Shown here: positions 41,201 through 48,982 of the stretch, in pieces
Layout of the letters: every line of letters starts with the position of its first letter
Numbering within the stretch: the first letter of the stretch is position 1
NCBI RefSeq assembly: GCF_910586915.1
Contig: NZ_CAJULN010000010.1
Span: forward strand, 1 to 64,000
From: an uncultured Bacteroides sp.
GTDB lineage: Bacteria > Bacteroidota > Bacteroidia > Bacteroidales > Bacteroidaceae
DNA length: 64,000 nt
Direction: 5' to 3'
Program-made: the position numbers and the translations under genes
Notes under the pieces: generated by a model
Database searches by the model: none
Told to the model about the DNA's origin: nothing
Seen by the model: the letters and a program-made list of their open reading frames with translations, nothing else

Positions 41201-41567
41201 TGTCCTTCTGTTGCTTCACAGCTTTACGCAACACAATCGTGCGGTTAGGCTGGTAAGCTACGGTGACGGGGTGTTCTGCAAAAATGACAGAAATCACATT
41301 CCTCAGTTCCATATCTTTCACATCAATCGTCACGTTCTTAAGAAAATCCAATTCCGAATGATTGTAAAAGAAGCGTACATTAGCAAGGCTTCCTACTTTA
41401 TTAAGCACTTGCTCCACAGCTTCATTCGTTGCCTTAACAGTGATTCTTGTTGTCTGATAATCCACTTGTTTTTGCGCATTAGCAACACTGCCTACGAAAA
41501 ACAGCATCATTCCAAGCAGTAACAAAGAATAGCACCTCATGCCCTTTTTGTAGTTCTTTTTCTGCAT
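38205..41567 (-). CDS. SusC/RagA TonB-dependent receptor with STN domain
   Basis: An 1120-residue outer-membrane importer and first gene of the operon. Signal peptide ends VGSVANAQ. An STN (secretin/TonB N-terminal) domain spans ~40-115 (VEQVLNKVGSLANVRFFYNHSEL, LRNVISVIF), followed by a carboxypeptidase-regulatory-like domain (~122-205, GVVIDAQTGEPLAGASIVLKE), the plug (EGVVVTGMAPRKAAGFTG, VQLGSSSASSFNMMM, ITILKDAAGTTLYGSKASNGVIV) and the barrel to FNLSVSLLFN. An STN domain usually means signalling to an anti-sigma/ECF sigma pair; none is encoded nearby. Import is presumably of peptides, judging by the protease partners. Confidence 0.95.
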   Translation of the reverse strand: MQKKNYKKGMRCYSLLLLGMMLFFVGSVANAQKQVDYQTTRITVKATNEAVEQVLNKVGSLANVRFFYNHSELDFLKNVTIDVKDMELRNVISVIFAEHPVTVAYQPNRTIVLRKAVKQQKDMQKVSGVVIDAQTGEPLAGASIVLKEQKGVGVTTNMDGQFHIEMLPGSATALLFSYVGYQQEEVRLANRDLSKLKVKLTPMANEIEGVVVTGMAPRKAAGFTGRYVTVKAEDLKRINPNNLLEALQVFDPSFRIVDQNQYGSDPNRLPEFNLRGDVQLGSSSASSFNMMMGDYSNRPNMPLFILDGFETSLQRIVDIDPERIESITILKDAAGTTLYGSKASNGVIVFETKKPAPGKLNVSYSANIGISVPDLSDYDLMNASEKLEYERAAGLFNSVSLMNYYNEKKKEILRGVDTYWLSQPLRTAVTHRHTLHLEGGDEAIRYSLGVNYGNQYGVMKASGRENMGLSFNLQYRYKNLNISNSLSVENTEGNNSPYGAFSAYSKMNPYYRLTDENGKYQRIIETKPMPSGSAQQVITNPLYDTQFPYKDMNRNFSVIDNFSLEYFLLENLRVQGQLSFTRSNGRNEQFRSANHTMFAKEEDITKRGSYERNLGESTSWDANASINYNLVRDKHGLFVSARWNVSNRVSDGVVLSAKGFPNDNMTDFLYAHKMEDRVSGSESTQRSVGVLGSLNYMYDQRFSVDVNVHGDLSSQFGNDTGMAPFWSTGLRWNMHEEKWLKGTPVSNLALYVNIGTTGSQSYSPYQAKETYSYSDLMFPYPSGDTLGAQLMGLGNPSLGWSKTTSKTASAELGLWNGRLNFTGSYYHNYTDAMLLENNVQPSTGFASVTRNVGAVLNEGVEFSLSSLLINDYKRQIQWSVGINAAHNRNVIKKLSNELKKMNEKNLSERNGTPPVYEEGQSTSVIKLVPSLGIDPATGKELFLTRDGEKTFVWDPKDKIAVGDTEPKIRGAISSSLTWKQLTAGLAFTYQLGADRVNETLINKIENAEISNNVDRRAGGPDRWSTTNRYAKYKGMGLYSQNTPSSTRFLQKYNEFALNSISVGYRLDPKQIKFLKTCRVASMSLTASMQDIFHFSTVKQERGLDYPYARSFNLSVSLLFN

Positions 41568-41690
41568 AAGAAATAAATTTAATAATTAATCAATACTTGG
41601 GTTGTACACCAAAAGCTATCGTTTTTTTTAACAGGGAAAAAATCGAAGTTCGGTAAGAATTCCGAGCCAAGCCGCATTTGCAGGTTTAAT

Positions 41691-41709
41691 AAAAAGAGTC
41701 TCTCTTTTT
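41691..41709 (-). promoter_or_regulatory. Hairpin in the presumed susC leader
   Basis: AAAAAGAG-TCT-CTCTTTTT, a perfect 8-bp stem with T runs on either strand, 124 bases before the susC start. It could act as an attenuator or the end of a small RNA; no direct evidence for either. Confidence 0.4.
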
Positions 41710-42038
41710 AATTAATAAACGTGAATAAAATAAATCCTTCACGTCAGCACTCACGTAAAATGTAGCTTTACAACTCATCCTATAAATATGTAGTTAATCT
41801 AACAATAAAGTCATGCTCTTTTCAAAATATCCGTCATATTGAAATAAAATATACCACCATGCGAATAATATTGATTTTGCAAATATAAACGTTGAAGCAA
41901 TAAAAACAATACAATTTAAGGAATATTTTTCAAAAAAGCATTCCTTACGTTAATTTTAGTCATGAAAAGAGCTTTAGGATTCCATTTTCGCCCTTAAAAA
42001 GAGCATATATCCGTATAAGAGACGGGATTGGGAGCATC

Positions 42039-42120
42039 CGTATCAAGCAATGGGAACGACCGTTTCATTGCTTGATACGGTCGTTCCCATTGCTTGATAC
42101 GCCCGTTTCCTTCGCCTGGC
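42039..42120. repeat. Array D: four units, 21-22-bp period
   Basis: Units of the form CGTTYCATTGCTTGATACG start at 42061 and 42082, with an inverted copy at 42039-42058 and a degenerate fourth copy at 42104. The spacings are 22, 21 and 22. The outer two good units give perfect 24-bp inverted arms (42039-42062 and 42078-42101), with another direct copy of the half-site in the 15-base loop. Confidence 0.9.
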
Positions 42121-42252
42121 ACAACGAGGGAACAGGATTGTAAGAATGTCTGAAGAAGCATACCACCGCCGAACATATAGTGTGATTGATTGTTTATCAA
42201 TTAAAAAAAGAATGATGATTCAACGCAAAAGAATTAACCAACAGTACGCCGT

Positions 42253-43308
42253 ATGAAAAAGAAATATGGATTTATGCTTGTAGCAGCCGTCATATTGGCG
42301 GGGTGCGGACAGAAAAAAGAGACAAACGGAACTGCAATCCGCCCCATAAAGACGGCGATTGTGGAGTCAAAATCAATTATCGGAAAGAATTTTTCGGGAA
42401 TCGTGGAAGCGGTGGAGTATGTGAAGTTGGCCTTCCGCGTCAGCGGGCAACTTATACAACTGCCCGTTATCGAGGGACAGAAGGTGAAGAAAGGGCAACT
42501 GATTGCCGCCATCGACCCCAGAGACATCGCCTTGCAATATACTGCCACGAAGTCTGCCTATGAGACTGCCGCCGCCCAGGTGGAACGCAACAAGCGGCTC
42601 CTCTCCCGCCAGGCAATCTCCGTTCAGGAGTATGAAATCAGCCTGGCAAACTATCAGAAAGCAAAGTCGGAATATGAGTTGTCCGCCAATAATATGCACG
42701 ACACGAAGCTGACAGCTCCTTTCGACGGCTCCATCGAGAAACGATTGGTGGAGAATTACCAGCGCGTGAATTCGGGTGAGGGTATCGTACAGTTGGTCAA
42801 CACGCGCAACCTGCGCATCAAGTTCACCATTCCGGATGCTTACCTCTATCTGCTACGTGGCAAGGATACGCGTTTCTTGGTGGAGTTTGACACGTTCAAA
42901 GGGCACGTATTCCAGGCGAAACTGGAGGAGTATCTAGATATTTCGACGGACGGGACCGGGATTCCGGTCAGTATCACGATTGACGACCCTTCCTTCAACC
43001 GCGACCTTTATGCCGTAAAACCGGGATTCACCTGCAACATCCGCTTCACGGCCGATGTAGGCCCGTTGGTGGAGGATAGCTGGACGATGGTTCCGCTCAG
43101 CGCCGTATTCGGCGAAAGCGAAGGGGAAAAGATGTATGTATGGGTAGTGGAAGGCGACAAGGTGCACAAACGGGAGATTACCGTCAGCGCACCGACCGGA
43201 GAGGCCCGGGCGCTTGTCTCCGAAGGGTTGAAGCCCGGAGAGAAGATTGTCACAGCAGGCGTATATCAATTAGTAGAAGGAGAAACCGTTAAAGAAACCG
43301 AACCATGA
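42253..43308 (+). CDS. RND efflux periplasmic adaptor (membrane fusion) lipoprotein
   Basis: A 351-residue HlyD/AcrA-type adaptor linking the RND pump to the TolC channel. Lipobox VILAGC near residue 17 anchors it to a membrane. Barrel-sandwich halves (VKLAFRVSGQLIQLPVIEGQ and LTAPFDGSIEKRLV) flank a short coiled coil (~90-150), then a beta-barrel and a membrane-proximal domain. Its stop overlaps the pump start by four bases (ATGA). Confidence 0.95.
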   Translation: MKKKYGFMLVAAVILAGCGQKKETNGTAIRPIKTAIVESKSIIGKNFSGIVEAVEYVKLAFRVSGQLIQLPVIEGQKVKKGQLIAAIDPRDIALQYTATKSAYETAAAQVERNKRLLSRQAISVQEYEISLANYQKAKSEYELSANNMHDTKLTAPFDGSIEKRLVENYQRVNSGEGIVQLVNTRNLRIKFTIPDAYLYLLRGKDTRFLVEFDTFKGHVFQAKLEEYLDISTDGTGIPVSITIDDPSFNRDLYAVKPGFTCNIRFTADVGPLVEDSWTMVPLSAVFGESEGEKMYVWVVEGDKVHKREITVSAPTGEARALVSEGLKPGEKIVTAGVYQLVEGETVKETEP

Positions 43309-46300
43309 ACTTAGCTAATTATTCATTGAACAATACGAAAATCATCTATTTCTTTCTTGCCGTACTGCTTATCGGAGGAATCAGTTCCTTCGGCAACTTG
43401 GGAAAGAAAGAGGATGCGCCTTTCGTCATCAAATCGGCGGTGATTACCACCCGCTATCCGGGAGCCGAACCCACCGAAGTGGAGCGGCTCATCACCGAGC
43501 CTATCTCGCGCGAGATACAGAGCATGAACGGCGTGAGCAAGATTAAATCGGAATCGACATACGGGCTTTCCAAAATCACCTTCGAACTGCAACCGTCTCT
43601 CTCCGCCAGCTCCATCCCGCAGAAATGGGACGAGCTGCGGCGAAAGGTGCTCAACATACAGCCGCAACTGCCCAACGGAGCTTCCACGCCGACCGTTGCC
43701 GACGATTTCGGCGACGTATTCGGTATCTACTACGGACTGACGGCAGACGACGGCTACTCGTACGAGGAGATGCGCAATTGGGCGGAACGTATCAAGACGC
43801 AAGTAGTCACCGCAGACGGCGTGATGAAGGTGGCACTGTTCGGCGTACAGACGGAGGTTATCAACATCTTTATCTCGACCAGCAAACTGGTGGGGATGGG
43901 TATCGACCCAAAACAGCTTGCCACGCTGCTGCAATCTCAAAACCAGATTATCAACACCGGAGAAATCCGCGCGGGTGAACAACAGTTGAGGATCGCCGCC
44001 AACGGTATGTACACCACCGTGGACGATATCCGCAACCAAATACTCACAACGAAAGCCGGACAGGTGAGGTTAGGCGACATCGCCGTCATCGAGAAAGGGT
44101 ATATCGACCCACCCTCCACCATCATGCACGTAGACGGAAAGCGTGCCATCGGTATCGGTATCTCCACCGACCCGCAACAGGACGTCGTGCAGACCGGCGA
44201 GCACGTAAAAGCCAAACTGAACGAACTGTTGCCCCTCATGCCGCTCGGACTGGAGTTGCAGAGCTTATACCTCGAAAACGAGATTGCCGACGAGGCGAAC
44301 AACGGCTTTATCATCAACCTGATAGAATCCATTCTGATTGTCATCGTGATTATCATGCTGGTGATGGGGTTGCGTGCGGGAGTGCTGATAGGTTCGTCGC
44401 TGATTTTCTCCATCGGCGGCACGCTGCTTATCATGTCTTTCTTCGGGGTCGGGCTGAACCGCACGTCGTTGGCGGGGTTTATCATCGCAATGGGAATGTT
44501 GGTGGATAATGCCATTGTCGTGACAGACAATGCACAGATAGCCATCGCCCGCGGCGTGAACCGGCGGAAAGCACTGACAGACGGCGCCACCACTCCCCAA
44601 TGGGGATTGCTCGGTGCCACGTTCATCGCCATCTGTTCGTTCCTGCCGCTCTACCTCGCTCCCTCTTCGGTGGCGGAAATCGTGAAGCCGCTTTTCATCG
44701 TGCTTGCCATCTCGTTAGGACTGAGCTGGGTGCTTGCCCTGACACAGACCACCGTATTCGGCAATTTTATCCTGAAGGCAAAGGCGGACGGCGACGCCAA
44801 AGACCCATACGACAAACCGTTCTACCACAAATTCGCCTCCATCCTCCGTACGCTGATTCGCCGGAAAGCGTTGACGCTAAGCGCTATGGTGGTGCTTTTC
44901 GTCGGTTCGCTGATAGTGATGGGCGCTATGCCGCAGAATTTCTTCCCCTCGCTGGACAAGCCTTACTTCCGTGCCGACGTATTCTATCCGGAGGGGTACA
45001 ACATCAACGATGTGGTGAAAGAGATGGAGTCGGTGGAAGCGCACCTCGCCCGACAGCCGGAAGTGAAGAGAGTATCCGTCACCTTCGGCAGCACGCCGCT
45101 CCGGTATTACCTGGCTTCTACCTCAGTGGGACCGAAACCCAACTTCGCCAATATCCTGGTGGAACTGACAGACAGCAAATATACGAAGGCCTGCGAGGAG
45201 GAGTTCGACGGATATATGAAAGCGAACTACCCGAACGCCATCACCCGCACCAGCCTTTTCAAATTGTCGCCTGCCGTAGATGCGGCCATCGAAATAGGAT
45301 TCATAGGCCCCAATACGGACACGCTCGTGGCGCTCACCAACCGGGCTTTGGACATCATGCACCGTGACCCCGACCTGATTAACATCCGCAACTCGTGGGG
45401 CAACAAGATTCCGGTGTGGAAGCCGGTGTACAGCCCGGAACGCGCGCAACCGTTGGGTGTGTCGCGCCAGGGTATGGCACAGAGCATCCAGATAGGGACA
45501 ACGGGAATGACGTTGGGCGAATACCGACAGGGCGACCAAGTATTGCCGATTTTACTGAAAGACAATACGGTGGACTCTTTCCATATCAACGATTTGCGCA
45601 CGTTGCCGGTATTCGGTACGGGCAACGGGACGACGAGCTTGGAACAGGTTGTCTCCGAATTTGATTTCCAGTACCGGTTCTCTACCGTGAAGGACTACAA
45701 CCGGCAGTTGGTGATGATGGCGCAATGCGACCCGCGCCGGGGAACCAACGCGATTGCCGCCTTCAACCGAATATGGGCGCAGGTGCAGGAGGAGATTGAA
45801 GTGCCCGAAGGATATACGATGAAGTACTTCGGCGAACAGGAGAGCCAGGTGGAATCGAACGAAGCGCTTGCCGAGAATCTGCCGTTGACGTTCTTCCTGA
45901 TGTTTGTAACGCTTCTGTTCCTCTTCCGCACCTATCGCAAGCCGATAGTGATTCTGCTGATGTTGCCGTTGATTTTTATCGGTATCGTACTGGGACTGGT
46001 GGTGTTGGGCAAGTCGTTCGACTTCTTCTCCATACTCGGACTGTTGGGACTGATAGGGATGAATATCAAGAACGCGATTGTATTGGTGGAGCAAATCGAC
46101 GCAGAGACGGCTACGGGCAAAAAGCCGTTGGAGGCCGTGGTCAGTGCCACCACAAGCCGCATCGTACCCGTGGCGATGGCTTCCGGAACCACGATATTGG
46201 GAATGTTGCCGTTATTGTTCGACGCCATGTTCGGCGGTATGGCGGCTACCATCATGGGAGGATTGTTAGTGGCTTCGGCACTGACGCTGTTCGTGCTGCC

Positions 46301-46373
46301 CGTGGCCTACTGCGCCATACTGCGCATCAAGGAGGAGCCCGCAGGGAGTACCATAACCATTGAAAAGAAATAA
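43305..46373 (+). CDS. RND-family efflux pump permease
   Basis: A 1022-residue inner-membrane proton-driven exporter of the AcrB/HAE1 superfamily with 12 membrane helices and two large periplasmic loops. TM4 carries IIAMGMLVDNAIVVTDNAQIA, where the usual proton-relay pair of aspartates reads Asp-Asn, with another Asp seven residues on. Similar Bacteroidetes pumps share this. TM10 has the expected Lys in GLIGMNIKNAIVLVEQ. Substrate cannot be predicted. Middle gene of a three-gene operon. Confidence 0.95.
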   Translation: MNLANYSLNNTKIIYFFLAVLLIGGISSFGNLGKKEDAPFVIKSAVITTRYPGAEPTEVERLITEPISREIQSMNGVSKIKSESTYGLSKITFELQPSLSASSIPQKWDELRRKVLNIQPQLPNGASTPTVADDFGDVFGIYYGLTADDGYSYEEMRNWAERIKTQVVTADGVMKVALFGVQTEVINIFISTSKLVGMGIDPKQLATLLQSQNQIINTGEIRAGEQQLRIAANGMYTTVDDIRNQILTTKAGQVRLGDIAVIEKGYIDPPSTIMHVDGKRAIGIGISTDPQQDVVQTGEHVKAKLNELLPLMPLGLELQSLYLENEIADEANNGFIINLIESILIVIVIIMLVMGLRAGVLIGSSLIFSIGGTLLIMSFFGVGLNRTSLAGFIIAMGMLVDNAIVVTDNAQIAIARGVNRRKALTDGATTPQWGLLGATFIAICSFLPLYLAPSSVAEIVKPLFIVLAISLGLSWVLALTQTTVFGNFILKAKADGDAKDPYDKPFYHKFASILRTLIRRKALTLSAMVVLFVGSLIVMGAMPQNFFPSLDKPYFRADVFYPEGYNINDVVKEMESVEAHLARQPEVKRVSVTFGSTPLRYYLASTSVGPKPNFANILVELTDSKYTKACEEEFDGYMKANYPNAITRTSLFKLSPAVDAAIEIGFIGPNTDTLVALTNRALDIMHRDPDLINIRNSWGNKIPVWKPVYSPERAQPLGVSRQGMAQSIQIGTTGMTLGEYRQGDQVLPILLKDNTVDSFHINDLRTLPVFGTGNGTTSLEQVVSEFDFQYRFSTVKDYNRQLVMMAQCDPRRGTNAIAAFNRIWAQVQEEIEVPEGYTMKYFGEQESQVESNEALAENLPLTFFLMFVTLLFLFRTYRKPIVILLMLPLIFIGIVLGLVVLGKSFDFFSILGLLGLIGMNIKNAIVLVEQIDAETATGKKPLEAVVSATTSRIVPVAMASGTTILGMLPLLFDAMFGGMAATIMGGLLVASALTLFVLPVAYCAILRIKEEPAGSTITIEKK

Positions 46374-46386
46374 AAAGGAAAAAGAT

Positions 46387-47658
46387 ATGAAAGTTCAACT
46401 CATCATGCTGTCATTGCTGCTGCTCAGCCTCTCAGGCCAAGCACAGCAGCCTTACCTCAGCCGGGAGACGTATCGGGAGAAGGTGGAGAATTACAGCCTG
46501 CTGCTGAAACAGCAGCAACTAAAGACCGTCATCGGCACGGAAGAGCGGAAGATAGCCCGCACCGGATTCTTGCCGCAAATCGACATCAACGCCGACGGCA
46601 CGCTCAACCTGAGCGAACCTGACGCATGGAACGGGGCTGCGGGCGAATACCGCAACCATACTTATCAAGGGGTGTTCGTGGTGACGCAACCGCTCTATAC
46701 CGGAGGCGCGCTCAACGCCCGCCGGCAAATAGCGGAAGCTGACGAGAAGCTGAGCCGGCTCAACGAGGAGCTCACCATCGACCAGATTCACTACCAGAGT
46801 GATGCGGTCTACTGGAACGCTTCGGCCTCGCAGGCGATGCTGCAAGCCGCCGACAAATACCGGAGCATCGTCAGGCAGCAATACGACATTATCCGAGACC
46901 GCTTTGACGACGGAATGATAGCCCGTACGGATTTACTGATGATTTCCACCCGGCTGCAAGAGGCGGAACTGCAATACATCAAGGCCCGCCAAAATTATAA
47001 GTTGGCGCTTCAAAAACTGAATATCCTCATGGGGGCGGAACCGGAGAGTGCGGTAGACAGTCTTGCAACGATTGACAAGCCTTCTGCCCCGATGGAAATA
47101 CTGCCGCTCGAAAGCGTGCTGCAACGGCGTGCCGACTACGAGAGTACGGAGGTGAATATCCTGAAGAGCCGGGCGCAACGCAAAGCCGCACTCAGCCGCT
47201 TCAACCCGCAGTTGAGTCTCTCTTTGAGAGGAGGATGGGCTACGGCAACTCCCAATTTGGGGCAAGACGTATCGTTCAGCCCCATCGTGGGAATGAACCT
47301 GAGCATCCCTCTCTTCCACTGGGGCGAACGCATCCATACGAACCGCCAGCAGCAAGCGTATATCGGCATACAGAAACTCCAGCAAAGCTACGTCATGGAC
47401 CATATCAACGAAGAGCTTTCGGCAGCATTGACCAAACTAACGGAGACGGAACAGCAGGTAAAGACCGCTACCGAGACTATGAACCTGGCGAACAAGAATC
47501 TCGACCTGGTCTCTTTTTCGTACAATGAAGGAAAGGCGAATATGGTGGAGGTACTCTCCGCACAGTTGTCATGGACACAGGCGCACACCAACTTGATTAA
47601 TGCATATCTTGCCGAGAAAATGGCGATAGCGGAATATAGGAAGGTTATCAGTGAATAG
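46387..47658 (+). CDS. TolC-family outer-membrane efflux channel
   Basis: A 423-residue outer-membrane factor with signal peptide (MKVQLIMLSLLLLSLSGQAQ) and two OEP repeats of coiled-coil helices and beta strands (GVFVVTQPLYTGGALNARRQIAEAD and MNLSIPLFHWGERIHTNRQQ are the paired strand-helix junctions). ATG 46387 is preferred to a TTG at 46360 inside the pump gene. Completes the tripartite efflux system. Confidence 0.93.
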   Translation: MKVQLIMLSLLLLSLSGQAQQPYLSRETYREKVENYSLLLKQQQLKTVIGTEERKIARTGFLPQIDINADGTLNLSEPDAWNGAAGEYRNHTYQGVFVVTQPLYTGGALNARRQIAEADEKLSRLNEELTIDQIHYQSDAVYWNASASQAMLQAADKYRSIVRQQYDIIRDRFDDGMIARTDLLMISTRLQEAELQYIKARQNYKLALQKLNILMGAEPESAVDSLATIDKPSAPMEILPLESVLQRRADYESTEVNILKSRAQRKAALSRFNPQLSLSLRGGWATATPNLGQDVSFSPIVGMNLSIPLFHWGERIHTNRQQQAYIGIQKLQQSYVMDHINEELSAALTKLTETEQQVKTATETMNLANKNLDLVSFSYNEGKANMVEVLSAQLSWTQAHTNLINAYLAEKMAIAEYRKVISE

Positions 47659-47660
47659 GA

Positions 47661-47738
47661 TTCCCCACGGGCTGGCACGGATTCACACGGATTATTTCAG
47701 ATTTCAATCGGTGTGAATCCATGCCAACCCGTGGGGAA
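47661..47738. repeat. Inverted repeat E between convergent tolC-like and oadB genes
   Basis: Arms 47661-47693 and 47707-47738 are inverted copies with a few mismatches around a 13-base loop. Each arm contains two related ten-mers (GGCACGGATT, CACACGGATT). It begins three bases past the tolC-like stop and ends five bases before the oadB stop, so it could act as a shared transcript end, though no T tract is present. Confidence 0.85.
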
Positions 47739-47743
47739 ACAGA

Positions 47744-48982
47744 TTATGCAAGGAAGGAAATCAGCACACCCGCAGCTACGGCAGAGCCGATTACTCCGGA
47801 GATGTTGCTTGCCATGCAATATTGCAATACGTGGTTTTTAGGGTCGTACTTCAACGCGATTTCGTTGGCTACACGGCTCGCCATCGGGACAGCACTCAGT
47901 CCGGTAGCACCGATAAGCGGATTGATTTTCTTCTTAGAGAAGAGGTTCACCAACTTCACAAAGCAGATACCTCCCGCAATGGAAAGGGCGAACGCAAGGA
48001 AACCGCCGACTACGATACCGATGGTCGTCCAGTTGAGGAAGGCCTCTGTGGTCATGGTGGCACCTACCGACAAGCCCAAGAAAATGGTAGCAGCGTTCAT
48101 AATGCTGTTGGAGGCCGCATCGAACAGACGGAACGTGTCGCTTCCGATTTCTTTCACCAGGTTACCGAACATCAGCATACCAATCAAGGGCACAGCACTC
48201 GGCACAAAAAGGGCAACCACCGTAGTCACTACAATCGGGAAGATGATTTTCAGCACACGCAGGTTCTTGATTTCCGTCTTTGAGGGATATTTCTTTTCCT
48301 GCTCTTTCATGTTGATGCACAACTCTTTCTTCGAACAAAGCAGCTTCACCACCAACGGGATAATCACCGGAACCAGTGCCATATAGGAATAAGCGGCAAT
48401 GGCAATAGGGCCCAACAGATGCGGGGCGAGCTTGATGGTGGTGAAGATGGCGGTAGGCCCGTCGGCACCGCCGATGATACCCAACGAAGCGGCTTCCTGC
48501 GGAGTGAAGCCCATCAGAATAGCCACCAACAACACGGTGAAAATACCGAGCTGTGCGGCAGCACCGAAAATAGAGAGGCGGAGATTGCGCAACATCGGAC
48601 CAAAATCTGTCAGCGCACCGACACCCATAAAGATAATCGGCGGCAGGAAGCCTGTCTTAATCAGCATATAGTAGATAAAGTTCATGAGTCCCAATTCGTG
48701 CGCAATGTCGTGCAAGGGCATCTCCCAGATGTTCTTCATCACTCCGTTCACCGTCACCATACCATTCTCGTCCGCCTGAATCACGCCCATGTCGCCTCCG
48801 GGAAAGTTGGCAAGCAACACACCGAAAGCAATGGGGATGAGCAACAACGGTTCATACTGTTTCCGGATACCCAGATAGAGCAGGACGAACGCGATGGCAT
48901 ACATTACCAAAAACTGCGGCTGGGCAATGATATTGCTGAACGCAGTCATATCGTACAAATTCTCAAATATACCGTTCATCAT
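47744..48982 (-). CDS. oadB: Oxaloacetate decarboxylase beta (Na+ pump)
   Basis: A 412-residue membrane subunit coupling carboxybiotin decarboxylation to Na+ export. It has the same catalytic motif as the methylmalonyl-CoA enzyme beta subunit earlier in the window (GGADGPTAIFTTIKLAP) and about 10 membrane segments; the two are clear paralogues. Its start overlaps the oadA stop by four bases. Last gene of the oadGAB operon. Confidence 0.93.
   Translation of the reverse strand: MMNGIFENLYDMTAFSNIIAQPQFLVMYAIAFVLLYLGIRKQYEPLLLIPIAFGVLLANFPGGDMGVIQADENGMVTVNGVMKNIWEMPLHDIAHELGLMNFIYYMLIKTGFLPPIIFMGVGALTDFGPMLRNLRLSIFGAAAQLGIFTVLLVAILMGFTPQEAASLGIIGGADGPTAIFTTIKLAPHLLGPIAIAAYSYMALVPVIIPLVVKLLCSKKELCINMKEQEKKYPSKTEIKNLRVLKIIFPIVVTTVVALFVPSAVPLIGMLMFGNLVKEIGSDTFRLFDAASNSIMNAATIFLGLSVGATMTTEAFLNWTTIGIVVGGFLAFALSIAGGICFVKLVNLFSKKKINPLIGATGLSAVPMASRVANEIALKYDPKNHVLQYCMASNISGVIGSAVAAGVLISFLA

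Larger units (their letters stand above)
41568..42252. other. 685-bp divergent regulatory region
   Basis: Lies between susC (minus) and the RND adaptor (plus). It contains the leader hairpin at 41691-41709, AT-rich DNA with no gene, and array D at 42039-42120. No regulator gene, sigma factor or anti-sigma factor lies here, and I see no clear TAnnTTTG element for susC. Confidence 0.65.

Noticed and set aside
36760..41567. Polysaccharide-utilisation locus
   Set aside because: SusC and SusD are present, but no carbohydrate-active enzyme occurs among the eleven genes; proteases and thioredoxins occur instead.
41994..42200. 68-residue minus-strand frame upstream of the RND operon
   Set aside because: It runs through array D, has no ribosome-binding context and resembles no protein family.
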